Under the pieces are notes generated by a model. That model made no database searches. It saw only the letters and a list, made by a program, of their open reading frames with translations, and was not told the DNA's origin. Source: Duganella phyllosphaerae (lineage in GTDB: Bacteria > Pseudomonadota > Gammaproteobacteria > Burkholderiales > Burkholderiaceae_D). Taken from it: DNA of 64,000 nucleotides. Shown one piece after another: positions 23,401 to 32,083 of the stretch (positions within the stretch are counted from its first letter, which is position 1; each line of letters starts with the position of its first letter). Location of the stretch: positions 1 to 64,000 of the forward strand of contig NZ_LROM01000060.1 of NCBI RefSeq assembly GCF_001758785.1. The letters are read 5' to 3'. The position numbers and the translations under genes were made by a program.

Positions 23401-26400
23401 CGCTGTTCCTGCTGGCGTGGCTGATTGCGCCGGCGGTGGCCGACTGGATCAGCCGTCCGATCAAGCGCCGCAATGCGGACTTGACGACGGACCAACACGT
23501 CTTCCTCAACAAGCTGGCGCGCCGTACCTGGGCTTATTTCGACCGCTTCGTGGGACCGGACGATAACTGGCTGCCGCCCGATAACGTGCAGGAGCACCCG
23601 AGCCAGGTGATCGCCCACCGGACGTCGCCCACCAATATCGGCATGGCGCTGCTGGCCAACCTGACCGCGCACGATTTCGGTTACATCACCGGCGCCCAGC
23701 TGGTGGCCCGTACCGACGCCACGCTCACCACGATGGCCCAGCTGGAACGCCACCTGGGCCACTTTTACAACTGGTACGACACGCAGTCGTTAAAGCCGCT
23801 GCACCCGGTGTATATCTCCACCGTCGATAGCGGCAACCTGGCCGGCCACCTGCTCACGCTGCAACCGGGCCTGATTGGCATGTACGACCAGCCCGTGGTC
23901 GGCCCGCAATATGTGGACGGCCTGCTGACCACCTTGCGCGTGCTCGAGGAAACCATCAGCGCGGTCGATGCCAATGCCACCACCAGTGCGGACGCCGCTG
24001 CCATCAATGCCGGCGCTGACTCCGGTGCCGTCCCTGTAGCGCCACTCGCAATCGCCGGCGCGCCGGAACTGCTGGCATTGCAGGAAGTGCTGGCGGCTCG
24101 TCCCGATGCCGCCCACCTGCAACAGCTGCACGCCTGGCTCACCCGCGTGGCGCAAGCCGCAGACGCCTTGCGCGCGCTGCTCACCCACAATGCCGACGTC
24201 TGCATGTGGGCCGAATCGCTGGCCCGCCAAGCCCACGCCGCGCTCGACGAACTGGCGCTGTTTACACCTTGGGTACACCTGCCGGCCGACACCGTGCTCG
24301 ACACCAACCTGCTGCGCGTGCCGACCCTGCGCGAGCTGGCAGCGCTGGCCAACGCCGGCGCCGAGATTCCCGTCTCCGACCTGGCGCCGGCCGAACTCGA
24401 ACGCCGCCAGCACATGGCGCAGCTGTTGGAGCAGGGCGGCGCCGCCGCCCACGACCGCATGCGCCAGCTGGCCGACCTGGCCCAGCGCAGCACCGCGTTC
24501 GCGCAGATGGAATACGGCTTCCTGTACAACCCCACCACCAACCTGCTGGCGATCGGCTACAACGTCAGCGAACGCCGCCTGGACGCCAGCTACTACGACC
24601 TGCTGGCCTCCGAAGTGCGCCTGGCCAGTTTTGTCGCCATCGCCCAGGGTCAGCTGCCGCAGGACCACTGGTTTGCGCTGGGCCGCCAGTTGTGCATCGT
24701 CGGCGGCAAGCCGGTGCTGCTGTCCTGGAGCGGCTCGATGTTCGAATACCTGATGCCGCTCTTGGTGATGCCAACGTACGAGAGCACGCTGCTCGACCAG
24801 ACCTACAACTCGGTGATCGACGCCCAGATCGCGTACGGCAAGCAGCACAACGTGCCGTGGGGGATTTCGGAGTCGGGCTACAACACCACCGACGCCAACC
24901 TCAATTACCAGTACCGCGCCTTCGGCGTGCCGGGCCTGGGCTTGAAGCGCGGCCTCGGCGACGACCTGGTGATCGCGCCTTACGCCAGCATGATGGGCCT
25001 GATGGTCCAGCCCGAAGCGTCGTGCCTGAACCTGCAAAAAATGGATGGCCTGGGCTTCATGGGCCGCTACGGCTTCTACGAGGCGATCGACTACACGCCA
25101 ACGCGCCTGCCGCGTGGCGTCAGCCACGCCATGGTCCGTTCGTTCATGGTCCACCACCAGGGCATGGGCTTCCTGGCGCTGAGCTACCTGCTGCACGACC
25201 GTCCGATGCAGCGCCGTTTCGAATCCGATCCACTGCTGCAATCGACCTTGCTGGTGCTGCAGGAACGCAGCCCACAGGTGGGCGCCTTCTATTCCACGTC
25301 GGTGGAGTCGGCGGCCATTCGCACCACGGCGCCAGATTCCGGCATGCCGCTGCGCGTGCTCACCGCGCACAGCACCCCGGTGCCGGAAACCCAGCTGCTG
25401 TCCAACGGCCGCTATCACGTGATGGTGACCAATGCCGGCGGCAGCTACAGCCGCTGGAAAGACCAGTCGGTCACGCGCTGGCGCGAAGACAGCACCCGCG
25501 ACAACTGGGGCGCCTTCTGCTACGTGCGCGACATGGACGACGGCGACTTCTGGTCCACCACGTACCAGCCAACACTGGTAGAACCACGCCACCACGAAGT
25601 GATCTTCTCGGAAGGCCGCGCCGAATTCCGCCGATCCGACAGCGGCATCGACCTGTACACGGAAATCGTGGTGTCACCGGAAGACGACATCGAACTGCGC
25701 CGCACCCGCATCACCAACACCACCGACCGCGTGCGCACCATCGAGGTGACCAGCTTTGCCGAAGTGGTGATGGCGCCGGCAGCAGCCGATGCCGCCCACC
25801 CGGCGTTCAGCAAGCTGTTCGTGCAGACCGAAATCCTGCGCGCCGAAAACGCCATCCTGTGCACGCGCCGTCCACGCGGCGGCAACGAAGCCATGCCGTA
25901 CATGATGCATACCATGACCGTGCACGATGCGGCCGTGGGCAGCGTCTCGTACGAAACCGACCGCTCGCGCTTCATCGGCCGCGGCAACACGACCGCCGCG
26001 CCGCAAGCACTGCTGGACAACGCCGCACTGTCCGGCGGAGAAGGTTCGGTGCTCGACCCGGTGGTGGCAATCCGCTACACCATTACCTTGAAGCCCGACC
26101 AGACCGCGACCGTGGACATGGTTACCGGCATGACCGACCAGCGCGACGCCGCGCTGCACCTGATCGACAAGTACCACGACCGCCACCTGGCCGACCGCGT
26201 GTTCGAACTGGCCTGGACCCACAGCCAGGTCGTGCTGCGCCAGTTGAACGCCACCGAAACCGACGCCCAGCTGTATGGCCGCCTGGCCGGCTCGGTGATC
26301 TACCCGAACGCTTCGCTGCGCGCCGACGCCGCCACCTTGGTGAAAAACCATCGCGGCCAATCCGGCCTGTGGGCCTACGCAATTTCCGGCGACCTGCCGA

Positions 26401-29258
26401 TCGTCCTGTTGCAGATCAAGGACTCGGCCAACATCGAACTGGTGCGGCAAATGGTGCAGGCCCACGCCTACTGGCGCCTGAAAGGCCTGGTGGTGGACCT
26501 GGTGATCTGGCACGAAGACCAGTCGGGTTACCGCCAGCTGCTGCACGATCAGATCATGGGGCTGATCGCCTCGGGGATCGACGCCCAGGCCATCGACCGT
26601 CCGGGCGGCATTTTCGTGCGCATGGGCGACCAGATCGCCACCGAAGACCGCATCCTGCTGCAAACGGTAGCGCGCGTGATCATCAGCGACAGCCGTGGCA
26701 CGCTGGCCGAGCAGATCAAGCGCCCCGGCCCGACGGTGCTGCGCATGCCGCCGTTGACCATTGATGGACGCAACGACGGTCGCAGCGAAGACGCGGGCAA
26801 CAACAACGATCTGATCATCCCAGCGCGCCGCAAGCAGGTACTGCAACTGGAAAACGGCATCGGCGGCTTCTCGGAAGACGGCCGCGAATACGTGATCACC
26901 ACCAGCGAAACGCAGCGCACGCCGGCGCCATGGTCCAACGTGCTGGCCAACGCCAGCTTCGGCACCGTGATCTCGGAAAGCGGCCAGGCCTACACCTGGC
27001 ACGAGAACGCCCACGAGTTCCGCTTGACGCCATGGCACAACGATCCAGTGAGCGACGCCAGCGGCGAAGCGTTCTACCTGCGCGACGAAACCACGGGCGA
27101 GTTCTGGTCGCCGTCGGCGCTGCCGGCACGCGGCACTGGCGACTACACCACGCGCCACGGCTTCGGCTACAGCGTGTTCGAGCATACCGAGTCGGGCATC
27201 GCTACTGAGATGACCACGTTCGTCGCCACCGATGCGCCGATCAAGTACACGGTCATCAAGGTGCGTAACGATTCGTCGGTGGCGCGCAAGCTGTCGGTGA
27301 CCGGTTACGTGGAATGGGTGCTGGGTGACATGCGCTCCAAGTCGGGCATGCACGTGCTGACCGAGCTCGATCCTGTCAGCGGCGCGCTGTTTGCCCGCAA
27401 CCAGTACAACACCGACTTTACCGGCCGCGTGGCGTTCTTCAATTGCGATGCCACCACGCGCACCGTTACCGCCGACCGCGCCGAATTTTTGGGCCGTAAC
27501 GGCTCGCTGGCCGCGCCGGTGGCCATGCGCCGCTCGCGCCTGTCCGGCAAGGTGGGGGCGGGGCTCGACGCCTGCGCCGCCATCCAGGCGCCGCTCGACC
27601 TGCTGCCGGGCCAGGAACGCGAAATCGTGTTCGTGCTCGGTGTCGCCGGCCGCCGCAACGCCGACGCCAGCGGCATGGTGCAAAAACACCGCAGCACCGA
27701 GGCAGCGCACCAGGCGCTGGCGGCCGTGCACACCCACTGGGAAGAGTCGCTCGGTGCGGTGCACATCAAGACGCCGGAACCGGCGCTCGACGTCATCGCC
27801 AACGGCTGGCTGATGTACCAGACCATCGCCTGCCGCATCTGGGCGCGCAGCGGCTACTACCAGTCCGGCGGCGCCTTCGGCTTCCGCGACCAGCTGCAGG
27901 ATGCGATGGCCACCATCCATACAAAACCGCAACTGCTGCACGACCAGCTGATGTTGTGCGCGGCCCACCAGTTCGTGGAGGGCGATGTTCAGCACTGGTG
28001 GCATCCGCCGTCTGACCGGGGCGTGCGCACCAAGTGCTCGGACGACTACCTGTGGCTGCCGCTGGGCGTCTGGCGCTACGTGGCCAGCACCGGCGATTTG
28101 AGCATCCTCGACGAAGACCTGCCGTTTATCGAAGGGCGTTTGCTCAAGCCGGAAGAGGATTCGTACTACGACCTGCCGGGCCGCTCCGGCCAGAGCGGCA
28201 CCATGTACGAACACTGCGTGCGCGCCATCCGCCACGGCCTGCGCTTCGGCGAGCATGGCCTGCCGCTGATCGGTTCCTGCGACTGGAACGACGGCATGGA
28301 CAAGGTGGGCGAGCATGGCAAGGGCGAGAGCGTGTGGCTGGCCTTCTTCCTGTGCGAAGTGCTGCAACGCTTTGCCGAAGTGGCGGAAATGAAGGACGAC
28401 GACGCCTTCGCCCAGGAGTGCCGCGAGCACTCGGTCAAGCTGGCCGCCAACGTCGAGCAGAACGCGTGGGACGGCGAATGGTATCGCCGCGCCTACTTCG
28501 ACGACGGCACGCCGCTCGGCTCCCACACCAACGAGGAATGCCAGATCGATTCGATTTCGCAGAGCTGGGGCGTGCTGTCCGGCGTGGCCAACCCGGTGCG
28601 GGTGCGCGGCGCCATGGAGCAGGTCAACCAGCGCCTGGTGCGCCGCAATCTTGGCAACGGCGCCGGCATCATCCAGCTGCTCGACCCGCCGTTCGACAAG
28701 GCCGGCCCTAACCCCGGTTATATCCGCGGCTACGTGCCGGGCGTGCGCGAAAACGGCGGCCAGTACACCCATGCCGCCATCTGGACCGCGATGGCCTTTG
28801 CGCGCCTCGGCAACACCGAGCGCGCCTGGGAACTGGCGCGCATGATCAACCCGGTCATGCACGGCACCGATGCGGAAAATGTGGCGATCTACAAGGTGGA
28901 ACCGTACGTGGTCACGGCCGACGTGTACGCGGTGGCGCCGCACGTGGGGCGCGGCGGCTGGAGCTGGTACACCGGTTCGTCGGGCTGGATGTATCGCCTG
29001 ATCGTGGAATCGCTGCTGGGCGTCACGCGCGGTGCGCACGAATTGACGCTGGCGCCGCGCATGCCAGCCGAGTGGAACGAGTTTACGCTCACCTACCGCC
29101 ACGCCAGCAGTTCGTACGTGATCCGCGTGGCGCGCGCCGCGCCGGGGGAGGCAGCCACGCTCACCGTCGATGGCGTCACGCGCGAAGGCAATGTGATTGC
29201 GCTGGACGACACCGGCGAGACGCACCAAGTGCAATTGCTGCTGCCGGCGTTGATGTAA
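20463..29258 (+). CDS. Cyclic beta-1,2-glucan synthase-like protein (GT84 + GH94)
   Basis: This giant 2931-residue protein has the layout of NdvB/Cgs. After a helical N-terminal part (1-415) come membrane helices (421-465), a GT84 glycosyltransferase region with DTDTQLPRD near 641 and RRHRWIRGDWQ near 786, and more helices (832-875, 949-990). A glycoamylase-like domain follows (ESGYNTTDANLNYQYRAFG near 1465). The C-terminal part is GH94 phosphorylase-type (GAFGFRDQLQDAMA near 2469, CDWNDGMDKVG near 2605). In rhizobia such proteins make and size periplasmic cyclic glucans for osmoadaptation. The TTG start has GAGG six bases upstream; a TTG 26 codons earlier is less supported. Confidence 0.88.
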   Translation: MNKSTPLLPEMSLGFRESNTAAMVSEEDEDLPLRAELFSAAQMAAHGRSLAAHHELSPRGGGDQLLARLSENAEVISATCDELTAAIKDGRQITPASEWLLDNLYLIEEQIRIARRHLPKDYSKELPRLAKGAPAGCPRVYKLALEIISHGDGRVDPESLSRFVAAYQEVAPLKLGELWAIPIMLRLALIENLRRVAARVADNRSERDLANSWADQMSEEAEKNPSGLILKVADMARSNPPITSAFVAELSRRLQGQSHALTMALTWITSRLADTGQTIEQQIQAEIQQQAADQVSISNSIGSLRYLGTMDWQEFVETLSMVDQTLRQDPAGVYGQMEFATRDQYRHVIENIAKRSDYSELEVAAQALQLAQSHAGSDDLRHSHVGFYLIGGGQAALEKQTRMRRPWMESLQRTSSASPLTSYLGAIVVLSIIATALLLERSAFHGVHGAVLVAMGVLALIGSSQLALNLVNWITTKVTYPKPLPRMDFESGIPPDARALVVVPTLVYSRENIDDLCQQMEVRFLANRDPNLRFCLLTDFADAPTETLPGDTALMEAMREGVEKLNRKYALHLNGDPATPFLLLHRPRLLNPQEGVWMGYERKRGKLQDMNRYLRGGARDKFALAVGDTTDLESIRYVITLDTDTQLPRDAARDFISTMMHPLNRPRVDKALGRVVDGYGILQPRVAVSLPSKNASLYEKLCGGEPGIDPYTRTVSDVYQDVFLEGSFVGKGIYDVDVFEQMLGHRLPDNQVLSHDLLEGAYVRAGLMSDAQLYEEYPSRYSDDVSRRHRWIRGDWQLLGWLLPRVPGPGRRREKNPLSLLSRWKLFDNLRRSLVAPAMVIALVVAWRWLPAPWLWTGAVLTVIFLPPLVNALHDLLHRPKETLWDQHLRNTGNSVGIQLSHALLTLAFLPYEAYFNLDAIVRSLFRMYVSRRHLLQWRASALARSTTSTWVTMWAAPVTALFVGGMLLGWRPASLAPAALFLLAWLIAPAVADWISRPIKRRNADLTTDQHVFLNKLARRTWAYFDRFVGPDDNWLPPDNVQEHPSQVIAHRTSPTNIGMALLANLTAHDFGYITGAQLVARTDATLTTMAQLERHLGHFYNWYDTQSLKPLHPVYISTVDSGNLAGHLLTLQPGLIGMYDQPVVGPQYVDGLLTTLRVLEETISAVDANATTSADAAAINAGADSGAVPVAPLAIAGAPELLALQEVLAARPDAAHLQQLHAWLTRVAQAADALRALLTHNADVCMWAESLARQAHAALDELALFTPWVHLPADTVLDTNLLRVPTLRELAALANAGAEIPVSDLAPAELERRQHMAQLLEQGGAAAHDRMRQLADLAQRSTAFAQMEYGFLYNPTTNLLAIGYNVSERRLDASYYDLLASEVRLASFVAIAQGQLPQDHWFALGRQLCIVGGKPVLLSWSGSMFEYLMPLLVMPTYESTLLDQTYNSVIDAQIAYGKQHNVPWGISESGYNTTDANLNYQYRAFGVPGLGLKRGLGDDLVIAPYASMMGLMVQPEASCLNLQKMDGLGFMGRYGFYEAIDYTPTRLPRGVSHAMVRSFMVHHQGMGFLALSYLLHDRPMQRRFESDPLLQSTLLVLQERSPQVGAFYSTSVESAAIRTTAPDSGMPLRVLTAHSTPVPETQLLSNGRYHVMVTNAGGSYSRWKDQSVTRWREDSTRDNWGAFCYVRDMDDGDFWSTTYQPTLVEPRHHEVIFSEGRAEFRRSDSGIDLYTEIVVSPEDDIELRRTRITNTTDRVRTIEVTSFAEVVMAPAAADAAHPAFSKLFVQTEILRAENAILCTRRPRGGNEAMPYMMHTMTVHDAAVGSVSYETDRSRFIGRGNTTAAPQALLDNAALSGGEGSVLDPVVAIRYTITLKPDQTATVDMVTGMTDQRDAALHLIDKYHDRHLADRVFELAWTHSQVVLRQLNATETDAQLYGRLAGSVIYPNASLRADAATLVKNHRGQSGLWAYAISGDLPIVLLQIKDSANIELVRQMVQAHAYWRLKGLVVDLVIWHEDQSGYRQLLHDQIMGLIASGIDAQAIDRPGGIFVRMGDQIATEDRILLQTVARVIISDSRGTLAEQIKRPGPTVLRMPPLTIDGRNDGRSEDAGNNNDLIIPARRKQVLQLENGIGGFSEDGREYVITTSETQRTPAPWSNVLANASFGTVISESGQAYTWHENAHEFRLTPWHNDPVSDASGEAFYLRDETTGEFWSPSALPARGTGDYTTRHGFGYSVFEHTESGIATEMTTFVATDAPIKYTVIKVRNDSSVARKLSVTGYVEWVLGDMRSKSGMHVLTELDPVSGALFARNQYNTDFTGRVAFFNCDATTRTVTADRAEFLGRNGSLAAPVAMRRSRLSGKVGAGLDACAAIQAPLDLLPGQEREIVFVLGVAGRRNADASGMVQKHRSTEAAHQALAAVHTHWEESLGAVHIKTPEPALDVIANGWLMYQTIACRIWARSGYYQSGGAFGFRDQLQDAMATIHTKPQLLHDQLMLCAAHQFVEGDVQHWWHPPSDRGVRTKCSDDYLWLPLGVWRYVASTGDLSILDEDLPFIEGRLLKPEEDSYYDLPGRSGQSGTMYEHCVRAIRHGLRFGEHGLPLIGSCDWNDGMDKVGEHGKGESVWLAFFLCEVLQRFAEVAEMKDDDAFAQECREHSVKLAANVEQNAWDGEWYRRAYFDDGTPLGSHTNEECQIDSISQSWGVLSGVANPVRVRGAMEQVNQRLVRRNLGNGAGIIQLLDPPFDKAGPNPGYIRGYVPGVRENGGQYTHAAIWTAMAFARLGNTERAWELARMINPVMHGTDAENVAIYKVEPYVVTADVYAVAPHVGRGGWSWYTGSSGWMYRLIVESLLGVTRGAHELTLAPRMPAEWNEFTLTYRHASSSYVIRVARAAPGEAATLTVDGVTREGNVIALDDTGETHQVQLLLPALM

Positions 29259-29340
29259 GCCCGCACCGCCAACCGGGAGCGGACCCGCCGGGTCCGACCC
29301 CAAGCGGTGGCGCCTGCGTATCGCGCAAAGAGGGGAGGGT

Positions 29341-29916
29341 TCAGCTTGCCAAGCCGGCGCCAACACCGAGCAGGGTAGCGACGCCGAGCACCGCAAAGAT
29401 CACCGCCGCAATCCCGTGCACCAGCGGGAGCGAAATGCGGTGGGCAATGCGGTCGCCCAGGTAAACGGCCGGTACGTTGGCCAGCATCATGCCCAGCGTG
29501 GTGCCGGCGACGACTGCCAGCAGGCTGTCGTAGCGCGCGGCCAGCGCCACGGTGGCCACCTGCGTTTTGTCGCCCATCTCCGCCATGAAAAAGGCGACCA
29601 GGGTGGTCATGAACACGCCGTAGCGGGGGAACCTGGTGTCTTCCTCATCGAGCTTGTCGGGGACCAGCGTCCACACGGCCATCGCGATGAAGGAGGCGCC
29701 CAGTACCCAGCGCAGCACGTTGGGGCCCAGCAGGCTGGTGATCCAGGTGCCGATGGCGGCAGCGAAGGCGTGGTTGGCCAGGGTGGCGACGAAAATGGCG
29801 GCGACGATCGGGATGGGACGGCGGAATTTTGCGGCAAGGACGAAAGCGAGCAGCTGGGTTTTGTCGCCGATTTCTGCCAGCGCGACAATGCCTGTGGAGA
29901 TGAGGAATGCTTCCAT
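29341..29916 (-). CDS. GDT1/UPF0016 family manganese exporter (MneA-type)
   Basis: The 191-residue membrane protein has two repeats, each with the family signature ExGDK(T): ALAEIGDKTQLLAF near residue 13 and FFMAEMGDKTQVATVAL near residue 110. Six hydrophobic helices can be counted. Proteins of this family export Mn2+ in bacteria and Mn/Ca in eukaryotes (TMEM165). The yybP-ykoY manganese riboswitch directly upstream on the same strand strongly supports a manganese role. No clear Shine-Dalgarno sequence precedes the ATG, so translation may depend on leader refolding. Confidence 0.92.
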   Translation of the reverse strand: MEAFLISTGIVALAEIGDKTQLLAFVLAAKFRRPIPIVAAIFVATLANHAFAAAIGTWITSLLGPNVLRWVLGASFIAMAVWTLVPDKLDEEDTRFPRYGVFMTTLVAFFMAEMGDKTQVATVALAARYDSLLAVVAGTTLGMMLANVPAVYLGDRIAHRISLPLVHGIAAVIFAVLGVATLLGVGAGLAS

Positions 29917-29959
29917 TGGGTGATGAGTGAGATGCGCGGGCCGGCTGATAAGAACCTAT

Positions 29960-30110
29960 GATCCAAAGCGCGTCCCCGGCCCACTATGGCCGCGCTTCGA
30001 TCATGGTCTCGTCAAGTTTTTCAACCATTTGCACCACGGTCTGCGGACCGATCATGTTGATGCAAATTCCTGCGCCAGGGGCGCGGGCCGACTACTCCCC
30101 ACTTACGGCC
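29960..30110 (-). ncRNA. yybP-ykoY manganese riboswitch
   Basis: Reading the minus strand, the leader has GGGGAGTAG (from 30100), a stem ATTTGCA/TGCAAAT enclosing the conserved CATCAACATGATCGG loop segment, a CGGTC/GACCG stem, and the conserved GACGAGACC. These are the hallmarks of the Mn2+-sensing yybP-ykoY class. P1 is GGCCG (30110-30106) with CGGCC (29992-29988). The same 3' strand can alternatively pair downstream (GCGCGGCC with GGCCGGGGACGCGC), which gives a switch between P1 and a downstream hairpin. It precedes the GDT1-type exporter gene. Confidence 0.88.
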
Positions 30111-30113
30111 GAC

Positions 30114-30122
30114 ACTATAGCA
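30114..30122 (-). promoter_or_regulatory. Extended -10 promoter of the riboswitch transcript
   Basis: The minus strand reads TGC then TATAGT, an extended -10 that would start transcription just ahead of the riboswitch P1 stem. TTGCAA lies 19 bases upstream as a poorly spaced -35. Confidence 0.5.
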
Positions 30123-30228
30123 CAGGCTAGTTACCACCTTGCAAGCCTGGCATCGCCGCTGTACACATTACGGATACATGGCTATGCTATTCTGCTCCGC
30201 GCTGCAGACCAACATTGAAAAGATCACC

Positions 30229-32079
30229 ATGCAAATCAAGAAGACCTTGTCCGCGTTCGTGCTATCCGCACTGATGTCGCTGGGCGTGACCGTTGCCCAC
30301 GCCGACCCGCTGAGCTACGCCCGCTACGACCAGGTGCGCACCAGCGACCTGTATCTCGACCTGAAGGCCGACTTCGGCCGCAAGACCCTGTCCGGCTACG
30401 CCGAGCTGACCCTGAACTGGATCGACAAGACCTCGCGCACGCTGGTGCTCGATACGAAAGAGCTGACCATCTCGCGGGTGCAGGTGCTGAACCCGGATGG
30501 CCGCTGGACGTCCACGTCGTACATGCTCGACAAGTTCGACCTGCAAAAGGGCCGCGCCCTGCGCATTGCGCTGCCGTTCCAGCCGCAGAAAGTGCGCGTG
30601 TACTACCGCACGGCGCCTAGCGCCGCCGCGCTGCAATGGATGGCGCCCGCGCAGACCATGTCGGGCAAGCGTCCCTTCATGTTCAGCCAGTCGCAGGATA
30701 TCAATGCCCGTTCGTGGGCGCCGGTGCAGGATACCCCTGCCGTGCGCTTTACCTACAGCGCCCGCATCGACGCGCCGACCGGCCTGCGCGTGCTCATGAG
30801 CGCCGACAACGACCCTGCCGCCACCGGCAAGGGCGGCTGGAAGTTCAAGATGGCGCAGCCGATTCCGTCTTACCTGCTGGCCATTGCCATCGGCGAGATC
30901 GACGTGCGCCAGCTCGGTCCGCGTTCGGCCGTGTATGCCGAACCGGCCCGCATCGAAGCGGCCGCCAGCGAGCTGGCCGACACCGAGAAAATGATCGAAG
31001 CGGCCGAGAGCCTTTATGGCCCGTACCGGTGGGAGCGTTACGACATGATCGTGCTGCCGCCATCGTTCCCGTACGGCGGCATGGAAAATCCGCGCCTGAC
31101 CTTCCTCACGCCGACCATGATCGCGGGCGACAAGAGCCTGGTGGACCTGATCGCGCATGAACTGGCGCACTCGTGGTCCGGCAACCTGGTGACCAACGCC
31201 TCGTGGAAGTACATGTGGCTCAACGAAGGCTTTACCACCTACGTCACCACCCGCATCGTCGAGAAAATCTACGGCGCCGAAATCGCCGAGATGAATTTGC
31301 AGGTGGAGCAGGAAGAAGCGCTGGCGTCGCTGGCCACCATCCCGGCTGCCAAGCAGGCGCTGGCCACGCGCGGCCCGGACGTCGATCCGTCGGCGTACTC
31401 GGACGGCAGCCTGATTTATCCGAAGGGCGCCTGGTTCCTGCGCACGCTCGAGCAGCGCGCCGGCCGCGAGACGTTCGACGCGTTCCTGCGCGGCTGGTTC
31501 GATTCGCACGCGTTCAAGTCGGCCACTACCGACGAATTCGTCGACTACCTGAAAAAGAACCTGCTCGACGCCCATCCCGAATACATGGCGCAGGTGGAGC
31601 TCGACGAGTGGCTGTACGGCGCCGGCATTCCAGCCAACGCCGTGCGCGCGGCCTCGCCCCGCCTGGCTGCGCTCGACGAACAGCGCAACAGCTGGCTGCG
31701 CGGCGAACTGCCCACGGCCGATTTGAATGGCAAGGGCTGGATCGCACTCGAGTGGATGCACTTCCTCAACGACATCGACGGCAAGGCCACGGCCGCGCAG
31801 TTGAGAGACCTGGACCAGAACTTCGGCCTGGCGAAAAGCGGCAACAACGAAATCGCCTTCCGCTTCTACCTGGCGTCGGTCAAGGCAGGGTACGACGTGC
31901 GCGAACCGCTCAACAAGTTCCTGATGAGCGTGGGCCGCCAGAAGTTCGTGGTGCCGCTGTACACCGCGCTGCTCAAGCAACCGGCGCAGGCCGCATGGGC
32001 GCGCAGCGTGTACGCCAAGGCGCGTGATCATTACCACCCGGTGACGCAGGCATCGGTCGATAAACAATTCAAGAAGTAA
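30229..32079 (+). CDS. Secreted M1 family metallopeptidase (leukotriene A4 hydrolase type)
   Basis: The 616-residue protein starts with a signal peptide (MQIKKTLSAFVLSALMSLG...AHA). The M1 aminopeptidase signature is complete: YGGMENPRLTF for substrate N-terminus binding, and HELAHSW with H310, E311, H314 and E333 as zinc site. The C-terminal helical domain resembles leukotriene A4 hydrolase. It should trim peptides in the periplasm or outside the cell. An in-frame ATG 30 codons earlier would bury the signal peptide and is rejected. The next hydrolase starts four bases after its stop. Confidence 0.9.
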   Translation: MQIKKTLSAFVLSALMSLGVTVAHADPLSYARYDQVRTSDLYLDLKADFGRKTLSGYAELTLNWIDKTSRTLVLDTKELTISRVQVLNPDGRWTSTSYMLDKFDLQKGRALRIALPFQPQKVRVYYRTAPSAAALQWMAPAQTMSGKRPFMFSQSQDINARSWAPVQDTPAVRFTYSARIDAPTGLRVLMSADNDPAATGKGGWKFKMAQPIPSYLLAIAIGEIDVRQLGPRSAVYAEPARIEAAASELADTEKMIEAAESLYGPYRWERYDMIVLPPSFPYGGMENPRLTFLTPTMIAGDKSLVDLIAHELAHSWSGNLVTNASWKYMWLNEGFTTYVTTRIVEKIYGAEIAEMNLQVEQEEALASLATIPAAKQALATRGPDVDPSAYSDGSLIYPKGAWFLRTLEQRAGRETFDAFLRGWFDSHAFKSATTDEFVDYLKKNLLDAHPEYMAQVELDEWLYGAGIPANAVRAASPRLAALDEQRNSWLRGELPTADLNGKGWIALEWMHFLNDIDGKATAAQLRDLDQNFGLAKSGNNEIAFRFYLASVKAGYDVREPLNKFLMSVGRQKFVVPLYTALLKQPAQAAWARSVYAKARDHYHPVTQASVDKQFKK

Positions 32080-32083
32080 GCCG

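Noticed and set aside
29280-29297. CGGACCC-GCC-GGGTCCG hairpin after the glucan synthase as a firm terminator
   Set aside because: The stem is perfect but short and has no T-run, so I do not list it as a feature.
25674-29396. A 1240-codon frame antisense to the glucan synthase
   Set aside because: It is His/Arg/Ala-rich without any family pattern, and is a mirror of GC-biased codons of the real gene.
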